Shown here piece after piece: positions 44,004 to 52,058 of a stretch of DNA of 54,877 nt (positions are counted from its first letter, which is position 1; each line of letters opens with the position of its first letter). The DNA comes from Paradesertivirga sp965650335 (GTDB lineage Bacteria > Bacteroidota > Bacteroidia > Sphingobacteriales > Sphingobacteriaceae). The stretch is taken from NCBI GenBank assembly GCA_965650335.1, contig CBFGOI010000019.1:1-54877 (forward strand), written 5' to 3'. Under the pieces are notes generated by a model, which was given only the letters and a program-made list of their open reading frames with translations, was not told the DNA's origin and did not search any database. Both the position numbers and the translations under genes were made by a program.

Positions 44004-45119
44004 ATGAGATATATTCTGTTGCTGTTTCCATTAATATTTCATGCCGCAGTAGCCCAACAGAAAGAAAGTACCGTTTCCATTAGCTGCTATGTAAATCCTC
44101 AACTATATATTCAGGCGAATGTGATCGCTCACGTAAGTGATAAAGCCGGAAATGCTACTTGCAATGGCAAGTACGTCGCTATCAACAACAAAAGCCGAAA
44201 TTCTTTCTATTACAAAAAAGGTAATAGCTGGATTGTGGTTAAACCGCAAGGAAAAGCGATTGTCTTGCTTGCCAGCGCTAAAGCTGCTGCTTCAAAATCC
44301 CCTTCTGTATTTAAGCTCACAGTAAAATATAAGCCCGATGCGTCGGGGAGCATGTCCGCCAAACTCATGGCGATTAGCCAAATGAATGCACAAACCGACA
44401 AGGTTCAGGCTCGTGAATTAGCAGAGTTAAAAGCGCATAATTCAAATACAGAAGAGAAAGCTTCGGGCAAACCTTCTGGTGAAGCTTTAGCAAAACTTGA
44501 TAAACCTTCTGAAGAGCCGTCAAGGGCACCGGCTTTAAGTACAAGCAAGGATATAGATGAGAACGTTGCCGAAAAAACGATACCTAAAACGCAATCACCA
44601 CAAAGTAACCCGAAACCAGCACCTGAAAAAAAGAGTACTGTAGCTAAGGCCAAACCTAAAACGCCTCCTAAGCAGAGTAGGCGAGAAACAGGATCTGAAA
44701 AACATGAGGTTCGAAACGCTAAGCAGGCGTCCGCCAACGCTGTTGGAGTGCGTGTCGATTTCGGATCCGGTTTTGCGGGATTGGGCCCGAACCTCAAACA
44801 CCGATTTAAAAGAAACCTTGCCCTTGATGCCGCGATCGTATTTTTTGAGGGAGATTTGGTGGGTCTAGGTGCGCAAGTTGAGCAGACTTTTCCTTTAAAA
44901 GGTGTTCCTGAGCTTAACTGGTATGTCGGCATTGGTCCTCAGTTGTTGGTAGCTGACGAGAATACCGATGTTGCTATAGTGCCAGTAACTGGACTGGAGT
45001 ACAACATTCCAGGTTCACCTGTAAATTTCAGTTTAGACTGGAGACCTAATTTTTATTTGTCGCCCGACGCAAATGTGCAAACAGGCAGATTTGGTTTGTC
45101 GTTTCGGGTTGCGTTTTAA
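44004..45119 (+). CDS. Exported protein with Lys/Pro/Ser linker and C-terminal beta-barrel-like domain
   Basis: This 371-residue protein has a signal peptide (MRYILLLFPLIFHAAVAQQ), a small N-terminal beta region (about 20-115), a low-complexity linker rich in Lys, Pro, Ser and Glu (about 130-245) and a C-terminal beta domain (about 246-371) with GVRVDFGSGFAGLGPNLKHRF and DAAIVFFEGDLVGLGAQVE, ending RFGLSFRVAF. The C-terminal aromatic end and strand pattern suggest a small outer-membrane barrel. The linker would cross the periplasm or reach the cell wall. I do not recognise the whole; the function is unknown. Confidence 0.75.
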   Translation: MRYILLLFPLIFHAAVAQQKESTVSISCYVNPQLYIQANVIAHVSDKAGNATCNGKYVAINNKSRNSFYYKKGNSWIVVKPQGKAIVLLASAKAAASKSPSVFKLTVKYKPDASGSMSAKLMAISQMNAQTDKVQARELAELKAHNSNTEEKASGKPSGEALAKLDKPSEEPSRAPALSTSKDIDENVAEKTIPKTQSPQSNPKPAPEKKSTVAKAKPKTPPKQSRRETGSEKHEVRNAKQASANAVGVRVDFGSGFAGLGPNLKHRFKRNLALDAAIVFFEGDLVGLGAQVEQTFPLKGVPELNWYVGIGPQLLVADENTDVAIVPVTGLEYNIPGSPVNFSLDWRPNFYLSPDANVQTGRFGLSFRVAF

Positions 45120-45292
45120 GTTTTTTTTAGGAAATCAGATGGGTTAATTATTTTAGAAGACCAAGGGCCTCCCCTGTCTTTACTGCCCTCACAGATCTTC
45201 ACAAATGCCTGAAGATTTTTTTCAAGGTCACTGATGTTCAGGTCGGGGTTAAGTGAAGCTGCAGCATAGTCAAATAAGTGTTTCTCTTGCAT
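45116..45292 (-). CDS. Small protein of 58 residues, function unknown
   Basis: This short frame begins MQEKHLFDYAAASLNPDLNI and reads SDLEKNLQAFVKICEGSKDRG, ending NPSDFLKKT. It is hydrophilic, with one amphipathic helix and no export signal. Its stop overlaps the stop of the preceding convergent gene. The reading frame is coherent and codon use looks normal, so it is probably real, but I know no family. It occupies part of the 425-base gap between two plus-strand genes; the rest, 45293-45544, shows two small hairpins (about 45413-45428 and 45441-45467) and no gene. Confidence 0.5.
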   Translation of the reverse strand: MQEKHLFDYAAASLNPDLNISDLEKNLQAFVKICEGSKDRGGPWSSKIINPSDFLKKT

Positions 45293-45544
45293 GTTGAGCC
45301 TCTTTTAAAAAAATTTCTGAAGACTGAATCCGCGATAAAAGAAAGCTTGCATACTTTGTTTTTCTTGTAAGTCTGTTCAACTCAGCTGTATTGACGTTTG
45401 TTGAGGCGGGCACATTACGCGTGTGCGCATCTCAAAAACTGCCATTGACTCTTGTCAATTGTGGCACTGATGAAAATCAGAGAATAGGATATTATTGTGC
45501 TTTATTTTGGGTAAAATACATCTCATCTAAAACCTCTATTTCTT

Positions 45545-46438
45545 ATGAAAAAATTATTACTGATTTTGCCGATCGTATGTGTATTGGCCTCTTGTAAAAA
45601 GGAAGGCCCAGAGTCCGAAAAAAAGTACCAGTTTAGCTTTAGCTCAGAATTTAAACAGTCAGAAGGCCCGCTAAGTAAAGCTGCCGGTGAGGTTTCGCAG
45701 GAGGGTGACATTTTACAAGATTATGTTGAGTCGCTGACCCTTCTTATTTATGATTCGCGAACAGGAGCCAGGGTATTTCAAACAAGGCAACACAGCCGAG
45801 ATAATCTCTCAAATTTTGGAACCATAGGCGGTTCTTTACCTTCAGGATCATATACCGCTAGGTTAATTGGCCATAATGAACTTCAAATGTTTGATACGTA
45901 TAACCCATCACTGACGTGGCTGTGGGCCGGAATCGGCGATTTTGGAAACCTATTTATGAAAAAGATTGACTTTACCGTGAATGCTTCTGATATCAGCCAA
46001 AGTGTTCGTCTCGAAAGAATTAATGCTGGTGTTGAGATAACTGTCGAAGATCCCATACCCGATATTGCGGCTTTTATTAGGGTATCAATTGATCAGGATA
46101 TTGAGGGTTATTATTTTGCTGGAAATCATACGTTTGCCAGCAAAATAAAAAATTATCCTTTAACGGACGCCGACAAAGGTTTAAGGGGCAAACAATTTTT
46201 ATTTTATACATTAAATACCTTTAAGCCTTTTACGATTAAAATAGCTGCTTTGGACAAAAATATGGTTCCTTTTACAGAGAAGACGATCAGCAACCTGACC
46301 GCCTTTCCAAACAGAAAAATCCTGTTAAGAGGAGAATTGTTCCCGAAGCATTCCTCAAGTTTTATAGTATCAGTTAATCCAGTTTGGGAAGCACCGTGTC
46401 CACCCGTGGTGTTCAGAGAAAAACAAGCCAGCCTTTAA
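45545..46438 (+). CDS. Fimbrillin-like lipoprotein (FimB/Mfa2-related)
   Basis: The 297-residue protein has a lipoprotein signal (MKKLLLILPIVCVLASC, Cys17). The mature part is beta-rich and has features of Bacteroidetes fimbrial anchor proteins: YVESLTLLIYDSRTGARVFQ after a leader that may be cleaved, LPSGSYTARLIGHN, SVRLERINAGVEITVEDPIP and a late LRGELFP. Such proteins make or anchor type V pili. No major fimbrillin or other subunit gene is adjacent, so it is an orphan. The family call is moderate; it could be a generic lipoprotein of the same fold. Confidence 0.65.
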   Translation: MKKLLLILPIVCVLASCKKEGPESEKKYQFSFSSEFKQSEGPLSKAAGEVSQEGDILQDYVESLTLLIYDSRTGARVFQTRQHSRDNLSNFGTIGGSLPSGSYTARLIGHNELQMFDTYNPSLTWLWAGIGDFGNLFMKKIDFTVNASDISQSVRLERINAGVEITVEDPIPDIAAFIRVSIDQDIEGYYFAGNHTFASKIKNYPLTDADKGLRGKQFLFYTLNTFKPFTIKIAALDKNMVPFTEKTISNLTAFPNRKILLRGELFPKHSSSFIVSVNPVWEAPCPPVVFREKQASL

Positions 46439-46480
46439 GTCAACTTAATAATAGAAGCTGCCAAATATTTTCAGTCCAGC

Positions 46481-46523
46481 CTCGGTTCGTGGAGACACTT
46501 GAAAACACGAACCGAGCTTTTTT
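46481..46523 (+). terminator. Rho-independent terminator of the fimbrillin-like gene
   Basis: CTCGGTTCGTG (46481-46491) pairs perfectly with CACGAACCGAG (46506-46516), 14-base loop, followed by C and six T. Confidence 0.9.
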
Positions 46524-46583
46524 GCTTGATGTGGCATGAGGGATTTGCTATGATCTTAGTTATCGATAAAGATTCTCATCCTA

Positions 46584-47192
46584 CTACTTCTCAATCGTCC
46601 TGAACGTAAGATTAACCCGCGGCTTGGTCACTGTTTTTGTGGGCGGTAAACGATGTAACCAATGTGTTTGTGTAGTCCCTTTCATAACCAGCAAACTACC
46701 ATGCTCCAGGAGCAGTGAAACGTTTGTTTTTTCTTCCTTGTGCTTGAACGAGAATTTCCGTTCGGCTCCAAAAGACAATGAGGCGATCGCACCATTCTTT
46801 TTTAAGTCCTTTTCTCCGTCGCTGTGCCAGGCCATGCCTTCATCGCCGCTATGGTATAAATTCAGCAAACAAGAATTGAAAGTTTCTTTTGTCCGTTGCT
46901 CCACAATAGCTTTTAATTCCAATAGATCGCTTGTCCAGGGTAGGGCTGTTTTTGTTGTATTGGAATAGGTGTATTCAAAGTCCAAATCTCCGTACCAGGC
47001 CACTTTTCGCTTAGTAACAATCAATTTCCCGAAAATGATAGCCTCGTCGTTCCTCCATTTTATCGTATTCAATAAGCTTTCAAAATACTTGTTTGCCTGC
47101 TCTGGTGAAAACAGCTTTCCGTAATAGTTTACGATCCCATCCTTTGGCAATTGATTCCGTGGTTCGTCTTCTTCCTTGCTAAATAGATCCAT
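46584..47192 (-). CDS. AlkB-like 2-oxoglutarate/Fe(II)-dependent dioxygenase
   Basis: The 202-residue protein is of the AlkB family, which repairs alkylated bases by oxidative demethylation. The iron-binding HxD is in MAWHSDGEKDL, the distal His in QTHWLHRLPPTK, and the 2-oxoglutarate-binding Arg in KPRVNLTFRTI. Preceding residues NSCLLNLYHSGDEG and ASLSFGAERKFSFKHK are also usual. The size fits the bacterial/ALKBH2-like type. It is a single gene; no Ada-type regulator is near. Confidence 0.92.
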   Translation of the reverse strand: MDLFSKEEDEPRNQLPKDGIVNYYGKLFSPEQANKYFESLLNTIKWRNDEAIIFGKLIVTKRKVAWYGDLDFEYTYSNTTKTALPWTSDLLELKAIVEQRTKETFNSCLLNLYHSGDEGMAWHSDGEKDLKKNGAIASLSFGAERKFSFKHKEEKTNVSLLLEHGSLLVMKGTTQTHWLHRLPPTKTVTKPRVNLTFRTIEK

Positions 47193-47458
47193 AGGGGTAG
47201 TAGTTATTCCAAGAGAATTTAAGCTCTAAGGTACGAAGGTCAGCAAATTATTTTTATTCAGGCAGTGCCAGCAAAAACCGAATTTTCTTAAAAAGGTTGA
47301 AGACTTCTCCCACAGATTGTGGAGAAACTCTACACTTTAAATCCCTCTAAAAATTTAATAAAACATTGATTTTCAATTATATAATTTGATTTCTCTGTTT
47401 CTGGCACCATTGTATATTATAAGGAGCTATAACAAATGTTAATTAATATAGATTATTT

Positions 47459-47779
47459 ATGAGAAAATTAATTTTGTCCGCAACCTCAATCGCAGTTTTA
47501 GCTTTTGCCGGAACCACAGTTAAAGCAAGCACCTTAAGCCAGTCCCTAAACATCACACATACCAGCCAGGATAGCCTTACCAAAACCGCTGTTAAACTAG
47601 AAGAAATCCCCGATTCGGTAAAAGCAACCTTGAAATCGGATAAAGTTAAAGATTGGATCCCTTCTGCCGCATTTTTGGTTAAAACCAAAGAAGGCGCGGA
47701 ATATTATCAGATAGACTTAACGAAGGGAGAGGAGAAAGCATTTCTTCGTATTGACAAGGATGGTAAGATAGTTCAGTAA
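47459..47779 (+). CDS. Small periplasmic PepSY-like protein
   Basis: The 106-residue protein has a signal peptide (RKLILSATSIAVLAFAGTTVKAS) and a short alpha/beta domain: LEEIPDSVKATLKSDKVKDW, then AAFLVKTKEGAEYYQIDLT and AFLRIDKDGKIVQ. The helix followed by strands and the ending G(K/R)I(V/I) are like PepSY-like domains of Bacteroidetes periplasmic proteins. Function is unknown; such domains may inhibit proteases or bind peptides. A hairpin follows, then the sigma-54 activator gene in the same direction. Confidence 0.7.
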   Translation: MRKLILSATSIAVLAFAGTTVKASTLSQSLNITHTSQDSLTKTAVKLEEIPDSVKATLKSDKVKDWIPSAAFLVKTKEGAEYYQIDLTKGEEKAFLRIDKDGKIVQ

Positions 47780-47814
47780 CACACCCCTATATATAAATTA
47801 AAATAACCCTTATG

Positions 47815-47846
47815 AAAGCCGGATTGTTCCGGCTTTTGTATTTTTG
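47815..47846 (+). terminator. Rho-independent terminator of the PepSY-like gene
   Basis: AAAGCCGGA (47815-47823) pairs with TCCGGCTTT (47828-47836), a 4-base loop, followed by a T-rich run that ends at a -7 box for the next gene. Confidence 0.8.
47839..47846 (+). promoter_or_regulatory. Candidate -7 box (TATTTTTG) for the sigma-54 activator gene
   Basis: TATTTTTG matches TAnnTTTG, 17 bases before the ATG at 47864. It shares bases with the T tract of the preceding terminator. No good -33 element was seen. Confidence 0.45.
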
Positions 47847-47863
47847 CTACGGGACATCCTCTT

Positions 47864-49189
47864 ATGGCAAAAATTCTGGTTATTGAAGACGATCTAACTT
47901 TCTCGCAGCTATTGGATGGGTTCTTGAAAAAGAGCGGTTATTCTGCAGATCTGCGACACGATGTAAAAAGCGGCATAAAAGCGATCGAGCAAGAGCAATA
48001 TGATCTGTTGCTGCTTGACTACCGTTTACCCGACGGTACAGGCCTTGAGGTACTAACGGCCAGTCGCGAGAAATCTCTGACTATTCCGGTAATTATCATG
48101 ACCAGTTTCAATGATGTTCGAACTGCGGTAGAGGCAATGCGTTCGGGCGCGTTCGATTATATTACCAAGCCGGTAAATCCGGATGAGTTGTTAATGAGAA
48201 TCGGAGAGGCCCTGGAACCTAAAAAAGAGAAGTCGTCTACACAATATTCAGCCAGCGATTTTATACAAGGAAGCAGCCCAGGAGCCGAGAAACTTAATGA
48301 ATATATTGAACTGGTGGCGCCAACCGATATGTCGGTAATTATTCAGGGAGAAAGCGGCACAGGTAAAGAATATTTTGCAAGAGCTATTCATCAGCGAAGC
48401 AAAAGAGCACGAAAGCCTTTTATTGCATTAGATTGCGGGGTGCTTTCGAAAGAACTTGCTGTCAGCGAATTATTTGGTCATGTAAAGGGGGCGTTTACCG
48501 GTGCTATGACGGATAAAAAAGGAAAGTTTGAAGCAGCCAATGGAGGCACTATTTTCCTGGACGAAATTGGTAATCTCGATTATGAGGTGCAGGTAAACTT
48601 GTTAAGGGCTTTGCAGGAAAGGGTAATTGTTCCACTGGGAAGTAACCGGCCGGTGCCTGTAGATGTGCGTATCATTGCCGCAACTAATGATGATCTGCTA
48701 AATAGCGTAAGTCAGGGTAAATTTCGTGAGGATCTTTATCACCGGCTTAACGAGTTTAAAATGCAATTGTTACCGTTGCGTGAGCGTGCTAAAGACTTTG
48801 AATTATTTACCAGGCATTTTATTGAGCTTGCCAACAATGAACTTGATCGAAACGTAACCGGTCTGTCTGAGGAAGCTTTAACTGTTTTTCAAAAGTATGA
48901 TTGGCCGGGAAATCTGCGTGAGCTTAAAAACGTAATTAAGCGGATGGTTCTTCTCAGTAAATCCGAAGTGGCGGGCACAGAAAGCCTTCCCGACGAGATG
49001 ATGTTTTCTATAAGCCAGTCGCCTAAAATAAGCGGAACAGATTTGAAAGCGATAAACGAAACGAATGAGAAAACGCTTATTATAGAAACGCTTAGAAAAG
49101 TAAAGTACAATAAATCGATGGCCGCTAAACTGCTTAATATCGATCGAAAAACACTTTATAGTAAAATAGAAAAGTATGATTTAGAATAA
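47864..49189 (+). CDS. Sigma-54-dependent response regulator (NtrC/AtoC family)
   Basis: This 441-residue activator has a receiver domain (about 1-120; LLLLDYRLPDG with Asp52, TSFNDVRTAVEAM, ITKPVNP), an AAA+ domain (about 135-365; Walker A GESGTGKEYFARAI, the sigma-54 contact loop GAFTGA, Walker B IFLDEIG, YDWPGNLRELKNVI) and a Fis-type helix-turn-helix (about 395-441; MAAKLLNIDRKTLYSKIEKY). Such proteins open promoters bound by sigma-54 when phosphorylated. Its stop is one base from the stop of the convergent hybrid kinase, a likely partner. Confidence 0.95.
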   Translation: MAKILVIEDDLTFSQLLDGFLKKSGYSADLRHDVKSGIKAIEQEQYDLLLLDYRLPDGTGLEVLTASREKSLTIPVIIMTSFNDVRTAVEAMRSGAFDYITKPVNPDELLMRIGEALEPKKEKSSTQYSASDFIQGSSPGAEKLNEYIELVAPTDMSVIIQGESGTGKEYFARAIHQRSKRARKPFIALDCGVLSKELAVSELFGHVKGAFTGAMTDKKGKFEAANGGTIFLDEIGNLDYEVQVNLLRALQERVIVPLGSNRPVPVDVRIIAATNDDLLNSVSQGKFREDLYHRLNEFKMQLLPLRERAKDFELFTRHFIELANNELDRNVTGLSEEALTVFQKYDWPGNLRELKNVIKRMVLLSKSEVAGTESLPDEMMFSISQSPKISGTDLKAINETNEKTLIIETLRKVKYNKSMAAKLLNIDRKTLYSKIEKYDLE

Positions 49190-49190
49190 G

Positions 49191-51659
49191 TTATACCTGC
49201 TGAGAGAATGTGCCTGCGTTCACCTCTTCCTTTATAAATTTCACTAAATCAGCCAGCTTGTTTAGTTGATAGTTCATTTCTTCTTCTTCGAGTAGTCCTT
49301 TTTGCGAATCCATCTCAAGTTTTCTAAATGCTAAAGAAAGTTCTTTCGCACCCATTTGCGCAGTTCGGCCAGCGATACGATGAAAGATTAAGCTTAGTTG
49401 GTCTGTGTCATGATTTTTTGCGGCTGCTCTAAGCAGGTGAATATCATTCTCCGAATCTCGTATGAAAAGATCTATGATTTTTTTCAATTGCTGTTCATCC
49501 CCAAAGGTCATTTTCAGCAGTGAGTCCATATGCCAGGTGCGTTCTGTTTCCACGAAGTTTTCTGATAGTATCAGGTTGAGAAGTTCTGTTTCTCTGAAGG
49601 GTTTCATCAGCTGTCCATCAAAACCCTGCGACATAATCCAGGCACGTTCCTCAGGAAGCGCCTGTGCTGTTATAGCATAAATTTTCACGTGTGCCGGAAC
49701 TCTGTTTCGCAATATGGCGCAAAGTTCGGCTCCGTTCATCCCCGGCATGCGTATATCAAGTAAAATACAGCTCACTTTATCGTCCCAGCCAGCATTCAGA
49801 ATCTTGTCGGGGGCGTCAAAGCATATATGAGCAACCTTGTTGTTTTCGAGTATGGAAGAACATAGCTGAAGGATGAAAGCATCATCATCAACCACCCAAA
49901 CCTTCCCTTGAACCATAGGTTTCCCAGAGGTTTTATCTGGTCCGGCGTTTACCTGCTTCTCCGCCAGCTCAAATCCAAGATACAATGTGAAGCAAGTTCC
50001 TTCTCCTTTTTTACTCTTCACATAGATTCGTCCACCCAAACTTTCGGTAACCGCTTTCACAATGCTGAGACCAAGGCCGGAACCCGACCTTATCTGCCCA
50101 TTTTCAGAACCGCTCCCCTGATCAAACTCATTAAATACACGTACCAAATCATCATCGGCAATCCCTATTCCTGTGTCCTCCACACTAAATCTAAGATATG
50201 CGCTTCCATTGTGGTGTTTGCTGGACGTACGAAGTGTAATCTCTCCGCTATTAGTAAATTTTATCGCATTGCTAAGCAGGTTATAAAGAATTTGTTTCAG
50301 CCGGAAAGCATCACCGCTTATATATTCGGAAGGCGAAAGGTCAAAATCGGTGCGCAGGTCAAGCGATTTTTCCTGTGCAGATAAATGCATCACAGAAACC
50401 ACTTCCTCTAATAAATCCGTCAGGTTAAAAACAGACACATTAAAGGTGAGCTTACCAGAAATTATCCTGCTGTAATCAAGCACTTCATTAACTATTTGCA
50501 ACAGATGAGTTGATGAGTGATGTATAGCATCAATTGTGTATTCACTTTTTTTACCATTCTTCAAAAGTTCAGTAAAACCAATGATTGCTTGCAAAGGAGT
50601 TCTTATTTCATGACTCATGTTTGCTAAAAACCGCTGTTTGGCCCGGCTATGATATTCGGCTTCATCTTTTGCTGCCTCCAGCTGCTTACGATAGGCATTA
50701 CTTCTTGAAATATCAGTTAAGATAAAATACAGAAGAATCGCAGTAAGCGAGAGGAATGTGATCAGAATGATATTTATATACCGCACACTGCTGCCCACCA
50801 CCTCGCGTGCCTGTAAATTGTTCGATGCCGATTGTTTCATCACATCTTCTTCCACTTGCTGCAGAATATTGAGCATTTGGTTCGTCAGGCTATTACTTGC
50901 AAGGGCCAGCCTGGTTTCCTGGCTAATGAATTTTTCACTTTGCCGAAGCTGCTCTTGCTCCATGCTCAGCATAGCTTTCTTAACGGTTTTCAGTGCCGTA
51001 TCCTGACTGGCGAGTGTAATCGTATCTACAGTGATGTTCAGCTCTTCATTGATCACCTTTTCCTGGTTTTTCTTTTTCCCGAAAAGCCTGTTGAAAAAGC
51101 CTTTCTGGAATTCCTTTTCTACAGGTAAAACTGTGGTAGTAGACACTTTTTTTTGTGTGGTATGAACCGTTGTACTGTCGTTCTTATTAATGTTGTTTGA
51201 AAGTATTCCGTTGAGAGATTCTACCTGATCAGACAATTTATCATTGTTAACGAGCTTCTCCCTTGTATGCAGGTAATTAAAAAACAGTTTGTTACGCTCG
51301 GATAAAAGCTGCCTCATAAAATTAATACGCTTTATCTGGATGGGATTATCTTTATAAAGTCTATCCAGGGTGTCGAGCGTAAGACCAAGTGTTTTAAACT
51401 CTTTTATAAAAGTACCCTGATAGTTTTCGCTATCAATGGCCATTGTTCTTTGCAGCTGATCAATGCGCGTTATTCTTCCGGAAAGGTGACTAACGACGGT
51501 TAGCTTATCATTTGGAGCAGATAGATCTTGTACGGTATGAAGCATCTCCGTAAACGTGTACTTGCTTATATTCCAGGCCAAAGCGAGCGCGACACAAGCA
51601 GTAACAAATGCTATTATTACTTTTCCTTTTACCGGAGTATTAAAAAAAATGTTCTTCAT
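49191..51659 (-). CDS. Hybrid sensor histidine kinase with receiver and HPt domains
   Basis: The 822-residue kinase has a membrane helix at about 12-30, a long helical region (about 31-295) presumably in the periplasm and containing a Lys-rich patch (NRLFGKKKNQEK), a second helix (about 297-318), the HisKA domain with His350 in ANMSHEIRTPLQ, a HATPase (NLLSNAIKFTNSGE, DTGIGIADDDL, GSGLGLSIVK), a receiver (about 586-710; ILLDIRMPGMNG, Asp near 633) and a C-terminal HPt (about 740-815; IFHRIAGRTAQMG, His near 758). All phosphorelay residues are present. The HPt could pass phosphate to the neighbouring NtrC-type regulator. The genes converge. Confidence 0.94.
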   Translation of the reverse strand: MKNIFFNTPVKGKVIIAFVTACVALALAWNISKYTFTEMLHTVQDLSAPNDKLTVVSHLSGRITRIDQLQRTMAIDSENYQGTFIKEFKTLGLTLDTLDRLYKDNPIQIKRINFMRQLLSERNKLFFNYLHTREKLVNNDKLSDQVESLNGILSNNINKNDSTTVHTTQKKVSTTTVLPVEKEFQKGFFNRLFGKKKNQEKVINEELNITVDTITLASQDTALKTVKKAMLSMEQEQLRQSEKFISQETRLALASNSLTNQMLNILQQVEEDVMKQSASNNLQAREVVGSSVRYINIILITFLSLTAILLYFILTDISRSNAYRKQLEAAKDEAEYHSRAKQRFLANMSHEIRTPLQAIIGFTELLKNGKKSEYTIDAIHHSSTHLLQIVNEVLDYSRIISGKLTFNVSVFNLTDLLEEVVSVMHLSAQEKSLDLRTDFDLSPSEYISGDAFRLKQILYNLLSNAIKFTNSGEITLRTSSKHHNGSAYLRFSVEDTGIGIADDDLVRVFNEFDQGSGSENGQIRSGSGLGLSIVKAVTESLGGRIYVKSKKGEGTCFTLYLGFELAEKQVNAGPDKTSGKPMVQGKVWVVDDDAFILQLCSSILENNKVAHICFDAPDKILNAGWDDKVSCILLDIRMPGMNGAELCAILRNRVPAHVKIYAITAQALPEERAWIMSQGFDGQLMKPFRETELLNLILSENFVETERTWHMDSLLKMTFGDEQQLKKIIDLFIRDSENDIHLLRAAAKNHDTDQLSLIFHRIAGRTAQMGAKELSLAFRKLEMDSQKGLLEEEEMNYQLNKLADLVKFIKEEVNAGTFSQQV

Positions 51660-52058
51660 CCGAATAAATCTTAACGCTTAAAAGGGCCGTTTATGGATAG
51701 ACTAATAAAAACAGTGTTGATTGAAATAGTTTGCGGGGAAACGATTTATTGCTCTGGTTGGCAATAGACGGAAAGATGGGGATTATTTTAACCAAGGCGA
51801 AGGAGCAATCAAAGCCTGTGATCCTTGATGGTCCGGTCTCAAAACCAAAAAATGAGCAGATGGAAAAGCGGAATCTTTTTCTTCGAAATGCTGAAATTAG
51901 GAGAATCTATAATCAAAATTTCCTTGCTTATAGAGTGGCTTGTCTGGAATAGTCTGAGAAAAGGATCTTCATTATCCAATGTTGTTTCATTTTCAATCCA
52001 AAGGCAATCCTCTTCAAAATTAATGATGAGGATTGCCTTAAGATATCAGACCTAAAGG
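51660..52058. other. Intergenic region, 399 bases
   Basis: Between the hybrid kinase start and the GH5 stop I see no supported gene. Two overlapping plus-strand frames of 73 and 76 codons (51731-51952 and 51825-52055) lack family resemblance or a good start. The first about 90 bases should hold the kinase promoter. The far end has a 12-bp hairpin (52001-52039). Confidence 0.6.
52001..52039 (-). terminator. Hairpin after the GH5 gene, probable terminator
   Basis: AAGGCAATCCTC (52001-52012) pairs perfectly with GAGGATTGCCTT (52028-52039). There is no long T tract on the minus strand, so termination may be incomplete. Confidence 0.6.

Noticed and set aside
44405..44932. Minus-strand frame of 175 codons
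   Set aside because: Opposite the Lys/Pro/Ser linker and barrel of the plus-strand gene; low-complexity composition explains the lack of stops.
45391..45597. Plus-strand frame of 68 codons before the fimbrillin-like gene
   Set aside because: It overlaps the lipoprotein signal of the next gene in another frame and has no family resemblance.
47299..47330. Hairpin TTCTCC-CACA/TGTGGAGAA in the gap before the PepSY-like gene
   Set aside because: It has a bulge, lies far from both genes and lacks a T tract; no match to a known riboswitch was recognised.
51731..52055. Two short plus-strand frames between the hybrid kinase and GH5
   Set aside because: No plausible start signal, no recognisable domain, and they overlap each other in different frames.
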